Of a stretch of DNA of 64,000 nt, positions 1 through 7,273 are shown piece by piece. The DNA lies in NCBI RefSeq assembly GCF_900497595.1, contig NZ_UFQO01000001.1, positions 186,001-250,000 on the forward strand. Reading direction: 5' to 3'. A model generated the notes under the pieces. The model ran no database searches and had not been told where the DNA came from. It was given only the letters and a program-made list of their open reading frames with translations. Position 1 is the first letter of the stretch, and each line of letters begins with the position of its first letter. The position numbers and the translations under genes are program-made. Source of the stretch: Treponema pectinovorum (lineage in GTDB: Bacteria; Spirochaetota; Spirochaetia; Treponematales; Treponemataceae).

Positions 1-100
1 TGAAATGCGAGTAATGATATAAAAAAGTATTTAAAAATTTTCATAATCAAGAATATACATCACTTGCGCCCTTGCGTCAAACGTGCTAAAAGAGATGGTA

Positions 101-580
101 ATGAATATTGCAGTTTTTCCAGGCAGTTTTGATCCTCCAACTTATGGCCATTTAAATGTTATAGAAAGAGCAAGTAAGCTTTTTGATAAGATTGACGTTG
201 TCGTCTCTGAAAATCCAGTAAAAAATCATCTTTTTACGGCAGATGAGAGAATGATGATGTTAAAGACCTTGGTTGAACCTTACAATAATGTAGAAGTTCA
301 CAAATGGGATAAATTGATTGTAGAATATGCACAGAATGTGGGAGCAAAAGTTTTAATACGAGGAATAAGAAATGCAAGTGACTTTTCTTATGAGTTTGAC
401 CTTTCGCTTATGAATCATAATCTAAATTCAAATATAGAAACTTTATTCATGCCAACAGAGACTCGCTATGTAATAGTCAAGTCAAGTTCGATAAAAGAAC
501 TTGCACAGTTTGGAGGAGACATAAGCGGAATGGTTCCGCCGATAGTTTGCGAAGCGGTCTTAAAAAGATATGGCAGATAA
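101..580 (+). CDS. coaD: Phosphopantetheine adenylyltransferase (CoaD)
   Basis: Catalyses the penultimate step of coenzyme A synthesis in the cytoplasm, transferring AMP from ATP to 4'-phosphopantetheine. The nucleotidyltransferase signature is clear: an FPGSFDPPTYGH start with the T-x-G-H nucleotide-binding motif at residues 14-17, RGIRNASDF in the middle, and the C-terminal KSSSIKELA segment. The length of 159 aa is normal for the family. The frame opens six codons upstream at 83, but the protein family begins at MNIAVFPG, so ATG 101 is chosen; AAAAGAG lies just upstream. It sits alone, upstream of the rpmF promoters. Identification is secure. Confidence 0.95.
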   Translation: MNIAVFPGSFDPPTYGHLNVIERASKLFDKIDVVVSENPVKNHLFTADERMMMLKTLVEPYNNVEVHKWDKLIVEYAQNVGAKVLIRGIRNASDFSYEFDLSLMNHNLNSNIETLFMPTETRYVIVKSSSIKELAQFGGDISGMVPPIVCEAVLKRYGR

Positions 581-622
581 AATTTTAAAATGACAAAAAA
601 TAAAAATATGTCAAAGAAAATA

Positions 623-683
623 TTGACACAATCTCAAATACTTGTATAATCCTAATTGACATTCAGACGGGTACTGTTATAAT
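623..683 (+). promoter_or_regulatory. Two tandem sigma-70 promoters for rpmF-acpP
   Basis: P1 is TTGACA (623-628), 16 nt spacer, TATAAT (645-650). P2 is TTGACA (656-661), 16 nt spacer, TATAAT (678-683), with an extended -10 TGT immediately before it. Both have perfect hexamers and identical spacing, 33 nt apart. An ACGGG/CCCGT inverted repeat (667-671, 690-694) brackets the P2 -10 box and could be an operator; that role is inference. Confidence 0.85.
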
Positions 684-729
684 ATTAAGCCCGTTATACA
701 ATTAACAAAACTATAGTGAGGTTATATAA

Positions 730-915
730 ATGGCAGTACCTAGAGCGAAAACTTCAAAAGCACGTACACGCAGACGTCGTAGTGTTAATATGCATCTCGT
801 AGCACCGCAGCTTGTTGAGTGTGCAAATTGCGGCAATCTTGTTTTGCAGCATCATGTATGCCCAAAATGCGGATTCTACCGTGGACGTCAGGTGATTACA
901 CCAGAAGCTAAGTAA
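730..915 (+). CDS. rpmF: 50S ribosomal protein L32
   Basis: Small zinc-ribbon protein of the large ribosomal subunit. It begins MAVPRAKTSKARTRRRR, the usual basic L32 N-terminus, and carries four zinc-ligand cysteines at residues 31, 34, 44 and 47 (CANCG and CPKCG). The length of 61 aa is typical. GTGAGG precedes the ATG. It is followed 79 nt later by acpP; rpmF next to fatty-acid genes is a common bacterial arrangement, although plsX and fabH are absent here. Transcription is probably driven by the two strong promoters at 623-683. Confidence 0.97.
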   Translation: MAVPRAKTSKARTRRRRSVNMHLVAPQLVECANCGNLVLQHHVCPKCGFYRGRQVITPEAK

Positions 916-994
916 ATCTGGATGAAAAATTATAAGGGAAGAATTTTCTAAAATTTGGAAAATTTCAACTTAACCTAATAAACAGGAGATAAAA

Positions 995-1237
995 ATGGAC
1001 GAATTGTTCAACAAAATCCAAAAGCTTATTGCTGAAAAATTGGAAATCGATGAAAGCAAAATTACGATGGATTCTTCTTTCCGCGGAGATCTCGGCGCTG
1101 ATAGCCTTGATACTTATGAGCTTGTTTATGCAATCGAAGAAGAACTTGGCGTAAGCATTCCTGATGAAAAGGCTAATGAATTTGAAACAGTTCGTGATGC
1201 ATATAATTTCATCAAAGCAGAAAAAGAATCTAAATAG
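995..1237 (+). CDS. acpP: Acyl carrier protein
   Basis: Carries growing acyl chains in fatty-acid synthesis on a 4'-phosphopantetheine arm. The attachment serine is Ser37 in the GADSLDTYELV motif. The protein is 80 aa and strongly acidic, as expected. An AGGAG box precedes ATG 995. It follows rpmF with no promoter visible between them and is closed by a strong terminator at 1273, so rpmF-acpP is probably a two-gene transcript. coaD nearby supplies the coenzyme A from which the phosphopantetheine arm is taken. Confidence 0.96.
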   Translation: MDELFNKIQKLIAEKLEIDESKITMDSSFRGDLGADSLDTYELVYAIEEELGVSIPDEKANEFETVRDAYNFIKAEKESK

Positions 1238-1272
1238 TTGATTTTTATCACTTATATTTTTTTTCAAGTTAA

Positions 1273-1310
1273 AAACACAGGTTCATGCAGCCTGTGTTTA
1301 TTTTTTTTAT
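1273..1310 (+). terminator. Rho-independent terminator after acpP
   Basis: Perfect 9-bp stem AAACACAGG / CCTGTGTTT (1273-1281 and 1291-1299) with a 9-nt loop, followed by an A and a run of eight T. It ends the rpmF-acpP transcript. Confidence 0.9.
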
Positions 1311-1329
1311 CAGGATGTTTTAAAAAGAT

Positions 1330-2073
1330 ATGTTAAAGGTTAAGCAGCTCTTTGAAAAAAAAGTCTATCTTGAATCAAAACGAAAATCACAATTGATTGC
1401 TTTTTGTAACGCTCTAAAAATCAATTTTAGTGATTTAATTCTTTTGGATCAGGCTTTTCATCACCGCTCATATTCAAATGAAGAACACGGTCAAAGGCAT
1501 TTAAATAATGAAAGGCTTGAATTTTTGGGTGACAGCGTACTTGGGATGGTTACAGCTTCTTTTTTGTATGAAGATATGAAAAATCAGCAGGAAGGTGAGC
1601 TTTCAAAGACAAAAAGCGTCGTTGTTTCTGAAAAAATCCTTGCACCCATAGCGAGAAACATTGGAATCGATAAGATGTTGGTTTTAGGGAAAGGAGAAGA
1701 ATTAAGTGGTGGACGAAACAAAGATGCTATTTTGGCAGATGCTTTGGAAGCACTTATAGGAGCATATTATTTAGATCGGGGGTTTGATTCGGTAAAAAAA
1801 CTTGTGCTTTCCTTCATAGTTCCTGAGATAAAAAAAGTTCAAGAAAATAAGGGACAAAAGGATTATAAGACTTTGTTGCAGGAATATTCCCAAAAAAGAT
1901 TTAAAACTTGCCCAGTGTATCAACTTGTAAAAAAAACAGGACCGGATCACGATAGAGTTTTTTGGGTGAGTGTAGTTTTTGATGATAGGACTTTTGGTCC
2001 TTGCGATGGGAAAAACAAAAAAACTGCGGAGCAGAATGTCGCAAAGCTTGCTTTGCAATCGCTTGAAAAATAG
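1330..2073 (+). CDS. rnc: Ribonuclease III
   Basis: Double-strand-specific endoribonuclease that processes rRNA precursors and structured mRNAs. The catalytic signature NNERLEFLGDSVLG lies at about residues 59-72, with the acidic metal ligands inside it, and a second acidic cluster (DALEALIGAYYLDRG) at about 138-152. The C-terminal third (about 175-245) is a double-stranded RNA-binding domain ending KKTAEQNVAKLAL. The length of 247 aa is normal. AGGA lies 15 nt before the ATG, farther than usual, so the ribosome-binding site is weak. The gene follows acpP, as in many genomes, but a terminator separates them. Confidence 0.96.
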   Translation: MLKVKQLFEKKVYLESKRKSQLIAFCNALKINFSDLILLDQAFHHRSYSNEEHGQRHLNNERLEFLGDSVLGMVTASFLYEDMKNQQEGELSKTKSVVVSEKILAPIARNIGIDKMLVLGKGEELSGGRNKDAILADALEALIGAYYLDRGFDSVKKLVLSFIVPEIKKVQENKGQKDYKTLLQEYSQKRFKTCPVYQLVKKTGPDHDRVFWVSVVFDDRTFGPCDGKNKKTAEQNVAKLALQSLEK

Positions 2074-2083
2074 TTTTTTTTTG

Positions 2084-2118
2084 AAAAACTGTGTCTTTGT
2101 TATTGACAGTTTTTTTTC
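2084..2118 (+). terminator. Terminator after rnc
   Basis: AAAAACTGT (2084-2092) pairs with ACAGTTTTT (2106-2114) across a 13-nt loop and continues into a T-rich run. It lies just past the rnc stop codon and upstream of the tRNA gene. Confidence 0.75.
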
Positions 2119-2146
2119 TTTTTGCTATATTCTTAACATAATTTAT

Positions 2147-2219
2147 GCGGTAGTCATATAACGGCTCATTATCTCAGCCTTCCAAGCTGATGACGAGGGT
2201 TCGACTCCCTTCTACCGCT
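2147..2219 (+). tRNA. tRNA-Gly (anticodon TCC)
   Basis: Acceptor arm GCGGTAG / CTACCGC pairs fully (2147-2153 with 2212-2218) with discriminator T at 2219. The anticodon stem TCAGC/GCTGA holds loop CTTCCAA, giving anticodon TCC, which reads GGA. The T arm GAGGG-TTCGACT-CCCTT is canonical. CCA is not encoded. An integrase remnant starts 88 nt downstream, suggesting that the 3' end once served as an attachment site. Confidence 0.93.
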
Positions 2220-2545
2220 TATTTCTTATAATACAAAGAATTAGCGTTTTCTATAAAACCTGCACAAAACCTAAAAATATATCGTGTTACCAAATGTGTG
2301 ACCAATATGTCTAGGTATAGAGAACCTTTTACAATCTTTCCTCGTAAATTGAAGTCTGGTAATGTTGTCTTGCTGTTTATGCAAGATTTTTTTTAACTTC
2401 TACCAAGTAATCAGTTTTTTCTTGAATCCAATACAATCAAATATATTCAAGTTGTTATTAAATCTATAAAAAAATTATTCTCATTGTTTTAAAATAATGA
2501 TATAATTTTCTCTCATTTGTTTTCCTTTATGGAGGTATATCAAAA
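2220..2545. other. Intergenic region with integrase relic and azgA leader
   Basis: This 326-nt gap holds the short integrase-like frame at 2307-2396 and then AT-rich leader DNA. A weak promoter candidate ends at TATAAT 2501-2506. I looked for a purine-riboswitch core ahead of the purine permease and saw none. No second copy of the tRNA-Gly 3' end is apparent within this gap. Confidence 0.5.
2307..2396 (+). pseudogene. Truncated tyrosine-recombinase (integrase) N-terminus
   Basis: A 29-codon frame starts MSRYREPFTIFPRKLKSG and stops at 2394-2396. In my knowledge of Treponema and related genomes, integrases of tRNA-linked elements often begin with this pattern (basic residues, then PF-x-x-FPRK-x-x-SG), followed by a Tyr-rich strand. 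Here the similarity appears to end after SGNVV and the catalytic core is missing. Its place just downstream of a tRNA 3' end is where such genes normally sit. I read it as the remnant of an integrated element that was lost or decayed. Identification rests on motif memory, so confidence is moderate. Confidence 0.5.
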
Positions 2546-3886
2546 ATGGAAACATTCTTTAAAATTCGGGAAAGAGGGTCTTCGGTAAGCCGAGAAATTG
2601 TCGGAGGTATCACTACTTTTCTTGCGATGGCTTATATTCTTGCGGTAAATCCCAATATTCTTTCTGCTTCTGGAATGAACTGGGGTTCTGTATTTACTGC
2701 AACAGCTATTTCGGCTTCGATTGCCACTCTTATGATGGGATTTGTTGCAAATCTTCCTGTAGCTTTGGCTCCGGGACTTGGACTCAACGCTTTTTTTACA
2801 TATACCGTTGTTTTAGGAATGGGCTGTTCTTGGCAGCTTGCTCTTACTGCTGTTCTTCTTGAAGGAGTTTTATTTATTTTACTTTCTCTTTGCGGTATTC
2901 GAGAGGCGATAATAAAATCTATACCAGAAAGTCTTAAAAAAGCCGTTTCTGTTGGAATTGGTCTTTTTATCTGTATAATTGGTTTGGTTAATGCAGGCCT
3001 TTGTAAAACTGACACTGGAAGTTTTATTGGTTTTGTAAATTTTACCTTTGAAAATAGAACTGCTATTGTTGCTGTTATCGGCCTTGTTCTTACTATAGTT
3101 CTTTATGTATTAAAGGTTCCTGGAGCAATACTTATAAGCATTATTTTGACAACCTTGATTGGAATTCCTTTTGGAGTAACTTCTGTTCCTGAGTCTTTTA
3201 GACCTTTTTCGACTCCGCACACTCCTCATCTTTTTGCTTTTGATTTTAAAGGCATACTTTTTGACAGTGCTACTGGAAATTTTTCTGGTGTTGTACTAGG
3301 CAAATTTTTTGTAATCTTTTTTACTTTCTTCTTTACAGATCTCTTTGATACTTTAGGAACTTTACTTGGGGTTGCAAATCAAGCGAACCTTTTGACTTCT
3401 GACGGAAATGTAAAAAATGCAAAAGGCGCTCTTCTTTCTGATGCTGTTGGAACTGTTGTTGGTGCTTGCGTAGGAACTTCTACTGTAACTTCATTTGTTG
3501 AATCTACCTCTGGAGTTGCAGCTGGTGCAAGAACAGGTCTTGCTTCCGTTGTTACTGCTGTTTTGTTCCTTCTTTCTTTGTTCCTTTCTCCTTTATTTTT
3601 CTTGGTGCCTGCTTCTGCGACTGCTCCTGCTTTAATTTTTGTTGGCTATCTTATGATGAAGGCTGTTGTTGGTATACACTTTGAAGATGCTACAGAGGGA
3701 ATTCCTGCATTCATAACTATTATGACTATGCCTTTTGCTTATTCCATTGCGAAAGGTATTATGTGGGGAATTATATCTTACGTTATCTGTAAGGTTGCTG
3801 GGAAAAAGTTAAAGGATATCCCGCTTATAACTTGGATTTTGGCTTTTATTTTCCTTGCAGACATAATATTTGAAGCTTTAAAATAA
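2546..3886 (+). CDS. AzgA/PbuG-type purine permease
   Basis: A 446-aa polytopic inner-membrane protein of the nucleobase-cation symporter-2 superfamily, in the AzgA/PbuG branch that imports hypoxanthine, guanine or adenine. The N-terminus (REIVGGITTFLAMAYILAVNP) and the GLGLNAFFTY motif near residue 77 are hallmarks, and FTDLFDTLGTL near 264 is the second conserved motif. About a dozen hydrophobic segments follow. A good GGAGG box (2531-2535) precedes ATG 2546. It is a single-gene unit with its own terminator. The substrate cannot be read from the sequence, and no purine riboswitch is visible in the leader. Confidence 0.88.
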   Translation: METFFKIRERGSSVSREIVGGITTFLAMAYILAVNPNILSASGMNWGSVFTATAISASIATLMMGFVANLPVALAPGLGLNAFFTYTVVLGMGCSWQLALTAVLLEGVLFILLSLCGIREAIIKSIPESLKKAVSVGIGLFICIIGLVNAGLCKTDTGSFIGFVNFTFENRTAIVAVIGLVLTIVLYVLKVPGAILISIILTTLIGIPFGVTSVPESFRPFSTPHTPHLFAFDFKGILFDSATGNFSGVVLGKFFVIFFTFFFTDLFDTLGTLLGVANQANLLTSDGNVKNAKGALLSDAVGTVVGACVGTSTVTSFVESTSGVAAGARTGLASVVTAVLFLLSLFLSPLFFLVPASATAPALIFVGYLMMKAVVGIHFEDATEGIPAFITIMTMPFAYSIAKGIMWGIISYVICKVAGKKLKDIPLITWILAFIFLADIIFEALK

Positions 3887-3910
3887 GTTTTAGTTTGTCT
3901 TTTCAATGGA

Positions 3911-3950
3911 ACGGATATTCGATATATTTTTTCGAGTATCCGTTTTTTTT
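3911..3950 (+). terminator. Terminator after the purine permease
   Basis: ACGGATATTCGA (3911-3922) pairs with TCGAGTATCCGT (3932-3943), 12 bp with one G-T pair, and runs into T 3943-3950. Confidence 0.88.
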
Positions 3951-3954
3951 ATGC

Positions 3955-4080
3955 GATTGATTTATGCGCTAGCGCTGGTAGCAGCGCCTTTGGCGGCCTC
4001 GCAATTCTGTTTTAAGCGGGGCTGGAGCGACAGCGGAACTGCGGACATAGCGGCCTGCCTTTAGGCAGGAAGCGCCCAAA
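3955..4080 (-). repeat. GC-rich dispersed element, copy A
   Basis: A GC-rich block in an AT-rich background, with no reading frame I can support. Read on the minus strand it follows the order GGGCGCTTC, a short hairpin (CCTGCC-TTTA-GGCAGG on plus, near 4055-4070), CGCTGTCGCTCCAGCC, then GCCGCC-AA-GGCG. The same order occurs on the plus strand at 40303-40440. It lies directly upstream of the ribosome-binding site of the dCMP deaminase gene. It looks like a REP-like dispersed repeat; how it moves is unknown. Confidence 0.65.
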
Positions 4081-4099
4081 TTAAAAATCAGGAGGAATT

Positions 4100-4591
4100 A
4101 TGGAAGGTGAAAAATACGTGCGCCCGACTTGGGATGAATATTTTATGGAAGTCGCAAGGACTATTGCAAAAAGGGCTACTTGCGATAGGGGAAGGTCTGG
4201 CTGTGTTATTGCAAGGGACAACAGAATTTTGGTTACAGGTTATGTTGGAAGCCCCTCTGGTCTTGCTCATTGCGATGAAGTTGGGCACCTTTTAAAAAAA
4301 GTGATTCATGATGATGGTTCTATAAGCCAGCATTGCGTAAGAACAGTTCATGCTGAACAAAATGCAATTTGTCAGGCGGCTAAAAGGGGAATTTCGATTG
4401 ACGGCGGAACTGTTTATTGCAAGATGACTCCATGCAGAACTTGTGCGATGCTCCTGATAAATTGCGGGATAAAGCGAGTTGTGTGCGAAAAGCATTACCA
4501 CGACGAAAACGACAGCATTAAGATGTTTGACGAAGCAAAAGTAAAAATTGAGCATTTAGAAGATACGATTCAAACTTACAAGGATATGTAA
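4100..4591 (+). CDS. Deoxycytidylate deaminase (ComEB-like)
   Basis: Zinc-dependent deaminase expected to convert dCMP to dUMP, feeding thymidylate synthesis. The catalytic zinc motif is HAE at residues 84-86 (proton shuttle Glu86) with PCRTC at 111-115 supplying Cys112 and Cys115. Additional Cys and His residues between 28 and 79 (CDRGRSGC, HCDEVGH, HC) fit the second zinc site known in dCMP deaminases. The length of 163 aa is typical. GGAGG lies right before ATG 4100. No competence genes are nearby, so a role in nucleotide metabolism is likelier than one in DNA uptake. Confidence 0.88.
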   Translation: MEGEKYVRPTWDEYFMEVARTIAKRATCDRGRSGCVIARDNRILVTGYVGSPSGLAHCDEVGHLLKKVIHDDGSISQHCVRTVHAEQNAICQAAKRGISIDGGTVYCKMTPCRTCAMLLINCGIKRVVCEKHYHDENDSIKMFDEAKVKIEHLEDTIQTYKDM

Positions 4592-4649
4592 GATGAAAAG
4601 TGTGGCTTTTTTGTAAGTTTGGCTAGCTTTTGTGAAAGCGATGAAACTT

Positions 4650-6068
4650 TTACCTCAGATTTTCTAAAAGCCAGTCTTTAAACTGCTCGTAGTCGTTTTC
4701 CATTGGGATTGATAAGTCTTTTAGTTTTAAAACTTTTTCGAGCCTGTCTGGAATTGAAGGCGATTTGCCTGTCGCTTTTGTAACTGTAGAGCCAAATTTT
4801 GCCGGATGAGCGGTTTCTAATATTACGCCGATTGCATTCTTTTTTGTGATTACATCATCCACCCAAGATGGGATGTTTGGGGTAAGACCCGGTTTTGTGT
4901 AGTCATTTTTTTTGCCGGCAACTAAATCTCTCATTGCGCCGTTTTTTATGTCGCTCCATGCTTTCCAGCCGACAGAACCGTGTGGGTCTATAACATAGCC
5001 TGTTTTTGAATAGCAATCTTTTATGGAATTGATTATTCCCTCGTCATCAAGCCAGTAGGATGCAAAAAGTTGCCTTACTTCTTCTAAACTATACATTGCA
5101 GCGATTCTTTCGTAATTGCTTGGAGAACCTACATCCATTGCATTTGCGTACGTTGCAATCGAAGGGCGAGCGTTGTAAGAGCCGGTTGCAATCCAATCGG
5201 GAATTGTGCGGTTTGTGTTTGTTGCAGCCACAAAACCAGTTATTGGCGCTCCCATTTTTTTTGCTATGAGTCCTGAGGTCAAATTTCCAAAATTGCCGCT
5301 TGGAACTACCATTATTATTGAAGGCTCTTCTATCTTGTTGTATTGCCATGCTTTATTTTTCACAGAAAGTGAAGAATACATATAATAAAAACTCTGTGGC
5401 AAAAGTCTGCTTATGTTTATTGAGTTTGCAGAAGAGAGTCGAAGTTTTGAGCGTAACGATTCATCTGTAAATGCTGTCTTTACGAGTTTTTGACAGTCGT
5501 CAAAAGTGCCGTCTACTTTTAAAGCCCTTACGTTGTTGTCAAAGGTCGAAAGCTGTTTTTCCTGCAAGGGTGAAATTTTCCCTTTTGGGTAAAGTATTGT
5601 AACATCTAAGCCTGGAACGTTGTGAAACGCACTTCCTACTGCGGAGCCCGTGTCTCCAGAAGTTGCTACCAAGATGTGAAGAGGCGAATTTTCTCCTCTG
5701 TTGAAATACGACATAACCCTTGCCATAAACCTTGCACCAAAATCTTTAAAAGCGCAGGTTGGTCCATGAAAAAGTTCCAAGATATATGAATTTGGGTCTA
5801 CAGCAACAACCTTTGCTGGAAAAGGATAAGCATCGTTTATAATTGCCCTGAGATTTTTATCGTCTATTTCGCCTTCCACATAAGGTTTTGCCATCTCAAA
5901 AGCTATGTCGCGGAAAGGTGGTTCTGGATTTTTGTTTAAAAATGATTTTTCAAGTTTTGGAAATTCTACAGGAATGTAAAGTCCTCCTGTTTTTTCGTTC
6001 ATTCCGTTGACAACCGCTGTTCTAAAATCCACTTTTGCAGTTTTGTCTCTTGTGTCTGTGTAAATCAT
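4650..6068 (-). CDS. thrC: Threonine synthase
   Basis: PLP enzyme converting O-phosphohomoserine to threonine, the last step of the pathway. The PLP lysine is Lys108 in CAFKDFGARF, and the phosphate-binding loop VATSGDTGSAVG follows near residue 136. The length of 472 aa matches the longer class with an N-terminal extension (YTDTRDKTAKVDFRTAV). AAGGA lies 7 nt before the ATG on the minus strand. It is convergent with the dCMP deaminase gene. No other threonine genes are present in the window. Confidence 0.94.
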   Translation of the reverse strand: MIYTDTRDKTAKVDFRTAVVNGMNEKTGGLYIPVEFPKLEKSFLNKNPEPPFRDIAFEMAKPYVEGEIDDKNLRAIINDAYPFPAKVVAVDPNSYILELFHGPTCAFKDFGARFMARVMSYFNRGENSPLHILVATSGDTGSAVGSAFHNVPGLDVTILYPKGKISPLQEKQLSTFDNNVRALKVDGTFDDCQKLVKTAFTDESLRSKLRLSSANSINISRLLPQSFYYMYSSLSVKNKAWQYNKIEEPSIIMVVPSGNFGNLTSGLIAKKMGAPITGFVAATNTNRTIPDWIATGSYNARPSIATYANAMDVGSPSNYERIAAMYSLEEVRQLFASYWLDDEGIINSIKDCYSKTGYVIDPHGSVGWKAWSDIKNGAMRDLVAGKKNDYTKPGLTPNIPSWVDDVITKKNAIGVILETAHPAKFGSTVTKATGKSPSIPDRLEKVLKLKDLSIPMENDYEQFKDWLLENLR

Positions 6069-6116
6069 AGCAAAATCCTTATCCTATATTTTTATTTACA
6101 TATTTTTTTAGATTTA

Positions 6117-7124
6117 TCAAAGTCCGTAGTAAATATCATCTGCAAACTTTTGTGCAAGTTCTTTTCTTGCGCTGTTTATGCAGTTCCATTCTTTATCTTC
6201 TATAACGGTTGCGCTTTCTTCTGCTGTGCAAAGTATTGAACCGTCTTTCATGTCTAGGCAGGTTATTTTTCCTTTTAAGGTGAGAGTGTATTTATTGTCC
6301 TGAGTTTTTTCTACTTGAGAAGCGTATTTTACAGTTCCGTATACGAGATAAACAGAAGTATTTCCTAAAAGATTTTTTGCTACATTGAAAATTCTTGCTG
6401 GTTCGTCTTTTAATATCTCGTTTGAAAAATCCGCATTTCCAACTCTTTTAAATCCTTTTTGAATCAAAGAAACCAACACATTCGAAGAAGAAATTGAATT
6501 GTTTAAAATCGGTTTATCCTGTGCGTTAAAATCTACAATCGATATTGTTCCTCCGGCCACTGCTAAATTTGTTTTAACTTTATAAGGAGCAGAAACCGAA
6601 ACTTCGCCAGCCAGTTTTGCGATTGCAGGGTTTGTCACATCTCCAGCAGGAAACGCACTTATATTTGAATTGAATGAATTTGTTGGCGTGGCAGGAAAAA
6701 AAGTAATTTTTCCAGAAGAATCTGTTGTCAAAGTTGCAGTGGAATAAGAGATTCTTCCTTCGACTCTTGTATCTGGATACGAAACACAAAGCTCAAGACC
6801 AACAACTGCTTTTCCGTCTGCACTTTTTGCTTCAAAAACAAAAGGCTCGTCAAAGGCGCACCCTTTTTGCGTTTCTTTTGGATATGAAACCGTGATGAGT
6901 TTTAGTCCTTTTATCTTTTTTTCATAAAGGGATTCGCTTGTTTCTTGAACAGCAGCAGGAACAGAAGAGCTGTTTATCACTTTTAATTCTTTAGGTTTTG
7001 ATGTTTTTTTTGTTTGAGTTTCCTGCACTGAAGTATCTGTGTTTGCAGGTGGAACTGATACGCAAGAAATCGTAAATGAAAGTATAGTTGCTGTAAATAA
7101 TGTGAATGCGATTGATTTTTTCAT
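6117..7124 (-). CDS. Putative lipoprotein of unknown function
   Basis: A 335-aa secreted protein. The hydrophobic N-terminus ends SFTISC with Cys21, a relaxed lipobox of the kind spirochetes use, so it is probably lipid-anchored. A Thr/Ser/Lys-rich linker follows (about 25-70), then a beta-rich, Ig-like region. The C-terminal part (VLIQKGFKRVG, YLVYGTVKY, TCLDMKDGSIL) resembles the fold of CsgG/LPP20-type periplasmic lipoproteins, but I cannot assign a family. The frame extends to a TTG at 7136, but GGGAGA sits exactly upstream of ATG 7124. A promoter TTGAGA-17-TATATT lies at 7179-7151. Confidence 0.75.
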   Translation of the reverse strand: MKKSIAFTLFTATILSFTISCVSVPPANTDTSVQETQTKKTSKPKELKVINSSSVPAAVQETSESLYEKKIKGLKLITVSYPKETQKGCAFDEPFVFEAKSADGKAVVGLELCVSYPDTRVEGRISYSTATLTTDSSGKITFFPATPTNSFNSNISAFPAGDVTNPAIAKLAGEVSVSAPYKVKTNLAVAGGTISIVDFNAQDKPILNNSISSSNVLVSLIQKGFKRVGNADFSNEILKDEPARIFNVAKNLLGNTSVYLVYGTVKYASQVEKTQDNKYTLTLKGKITCLDMKDGSILCTAEESATVIEDKEWNCINSARKELAQKFADDIYYGL

Positions 7125-7150
7125 TTTTTCTCCCAAATTTATATCTTTAA

Positions 7151-7179
7151 AATATATATTAAATGTAACTTATTCTCAA
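7151..7179 (-). promoter_or_regulatory. Promoter of the lipoprotein gene
   Basis: On the minus strand TTGAGA (7179-7174), 17 nt spacer, TATATT (7156-7151), then a normal leader with GGGAGA before ATG 7124. Confidence 0.65.
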
Positions 7180-7234
7180 TAATTACAAAGAAAATTAAGA
7201 TAAGAAATTTCTCATCGCAGTTTATGCAAAAATA

Positions 7235-7263
7235 TTGCTTAAAAAGTTTTAAAAATCTATTAT
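7235..7263 (+). promoter_or_regulatory. Promoter of alr, apparently leaderless
   Basis: TTGCTT (7235-7240), 17 nt spacer, TATTAT (7258-7263). The -10 box ends only 10 nt before ATG 7274 and there is no Shine-Dalgarno sequence, so the mRNA should begin at or within a few bases of the start codon. Confidence 0.6.
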
Positions 7264-7273
7264 TAAAAATGTT

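Noticed and set aside
965-1267. Long minus-strand frame opposite acpP
   Set aside because: It is the antisense shadow of a well-supported acpP gene and has no family features or ribosome-binding site.
2220-2545. Purine riboswitch ahead of the purine permease
   Set aside because: No conserved purine-aptamer core or terminator pairing could be found in the leader.
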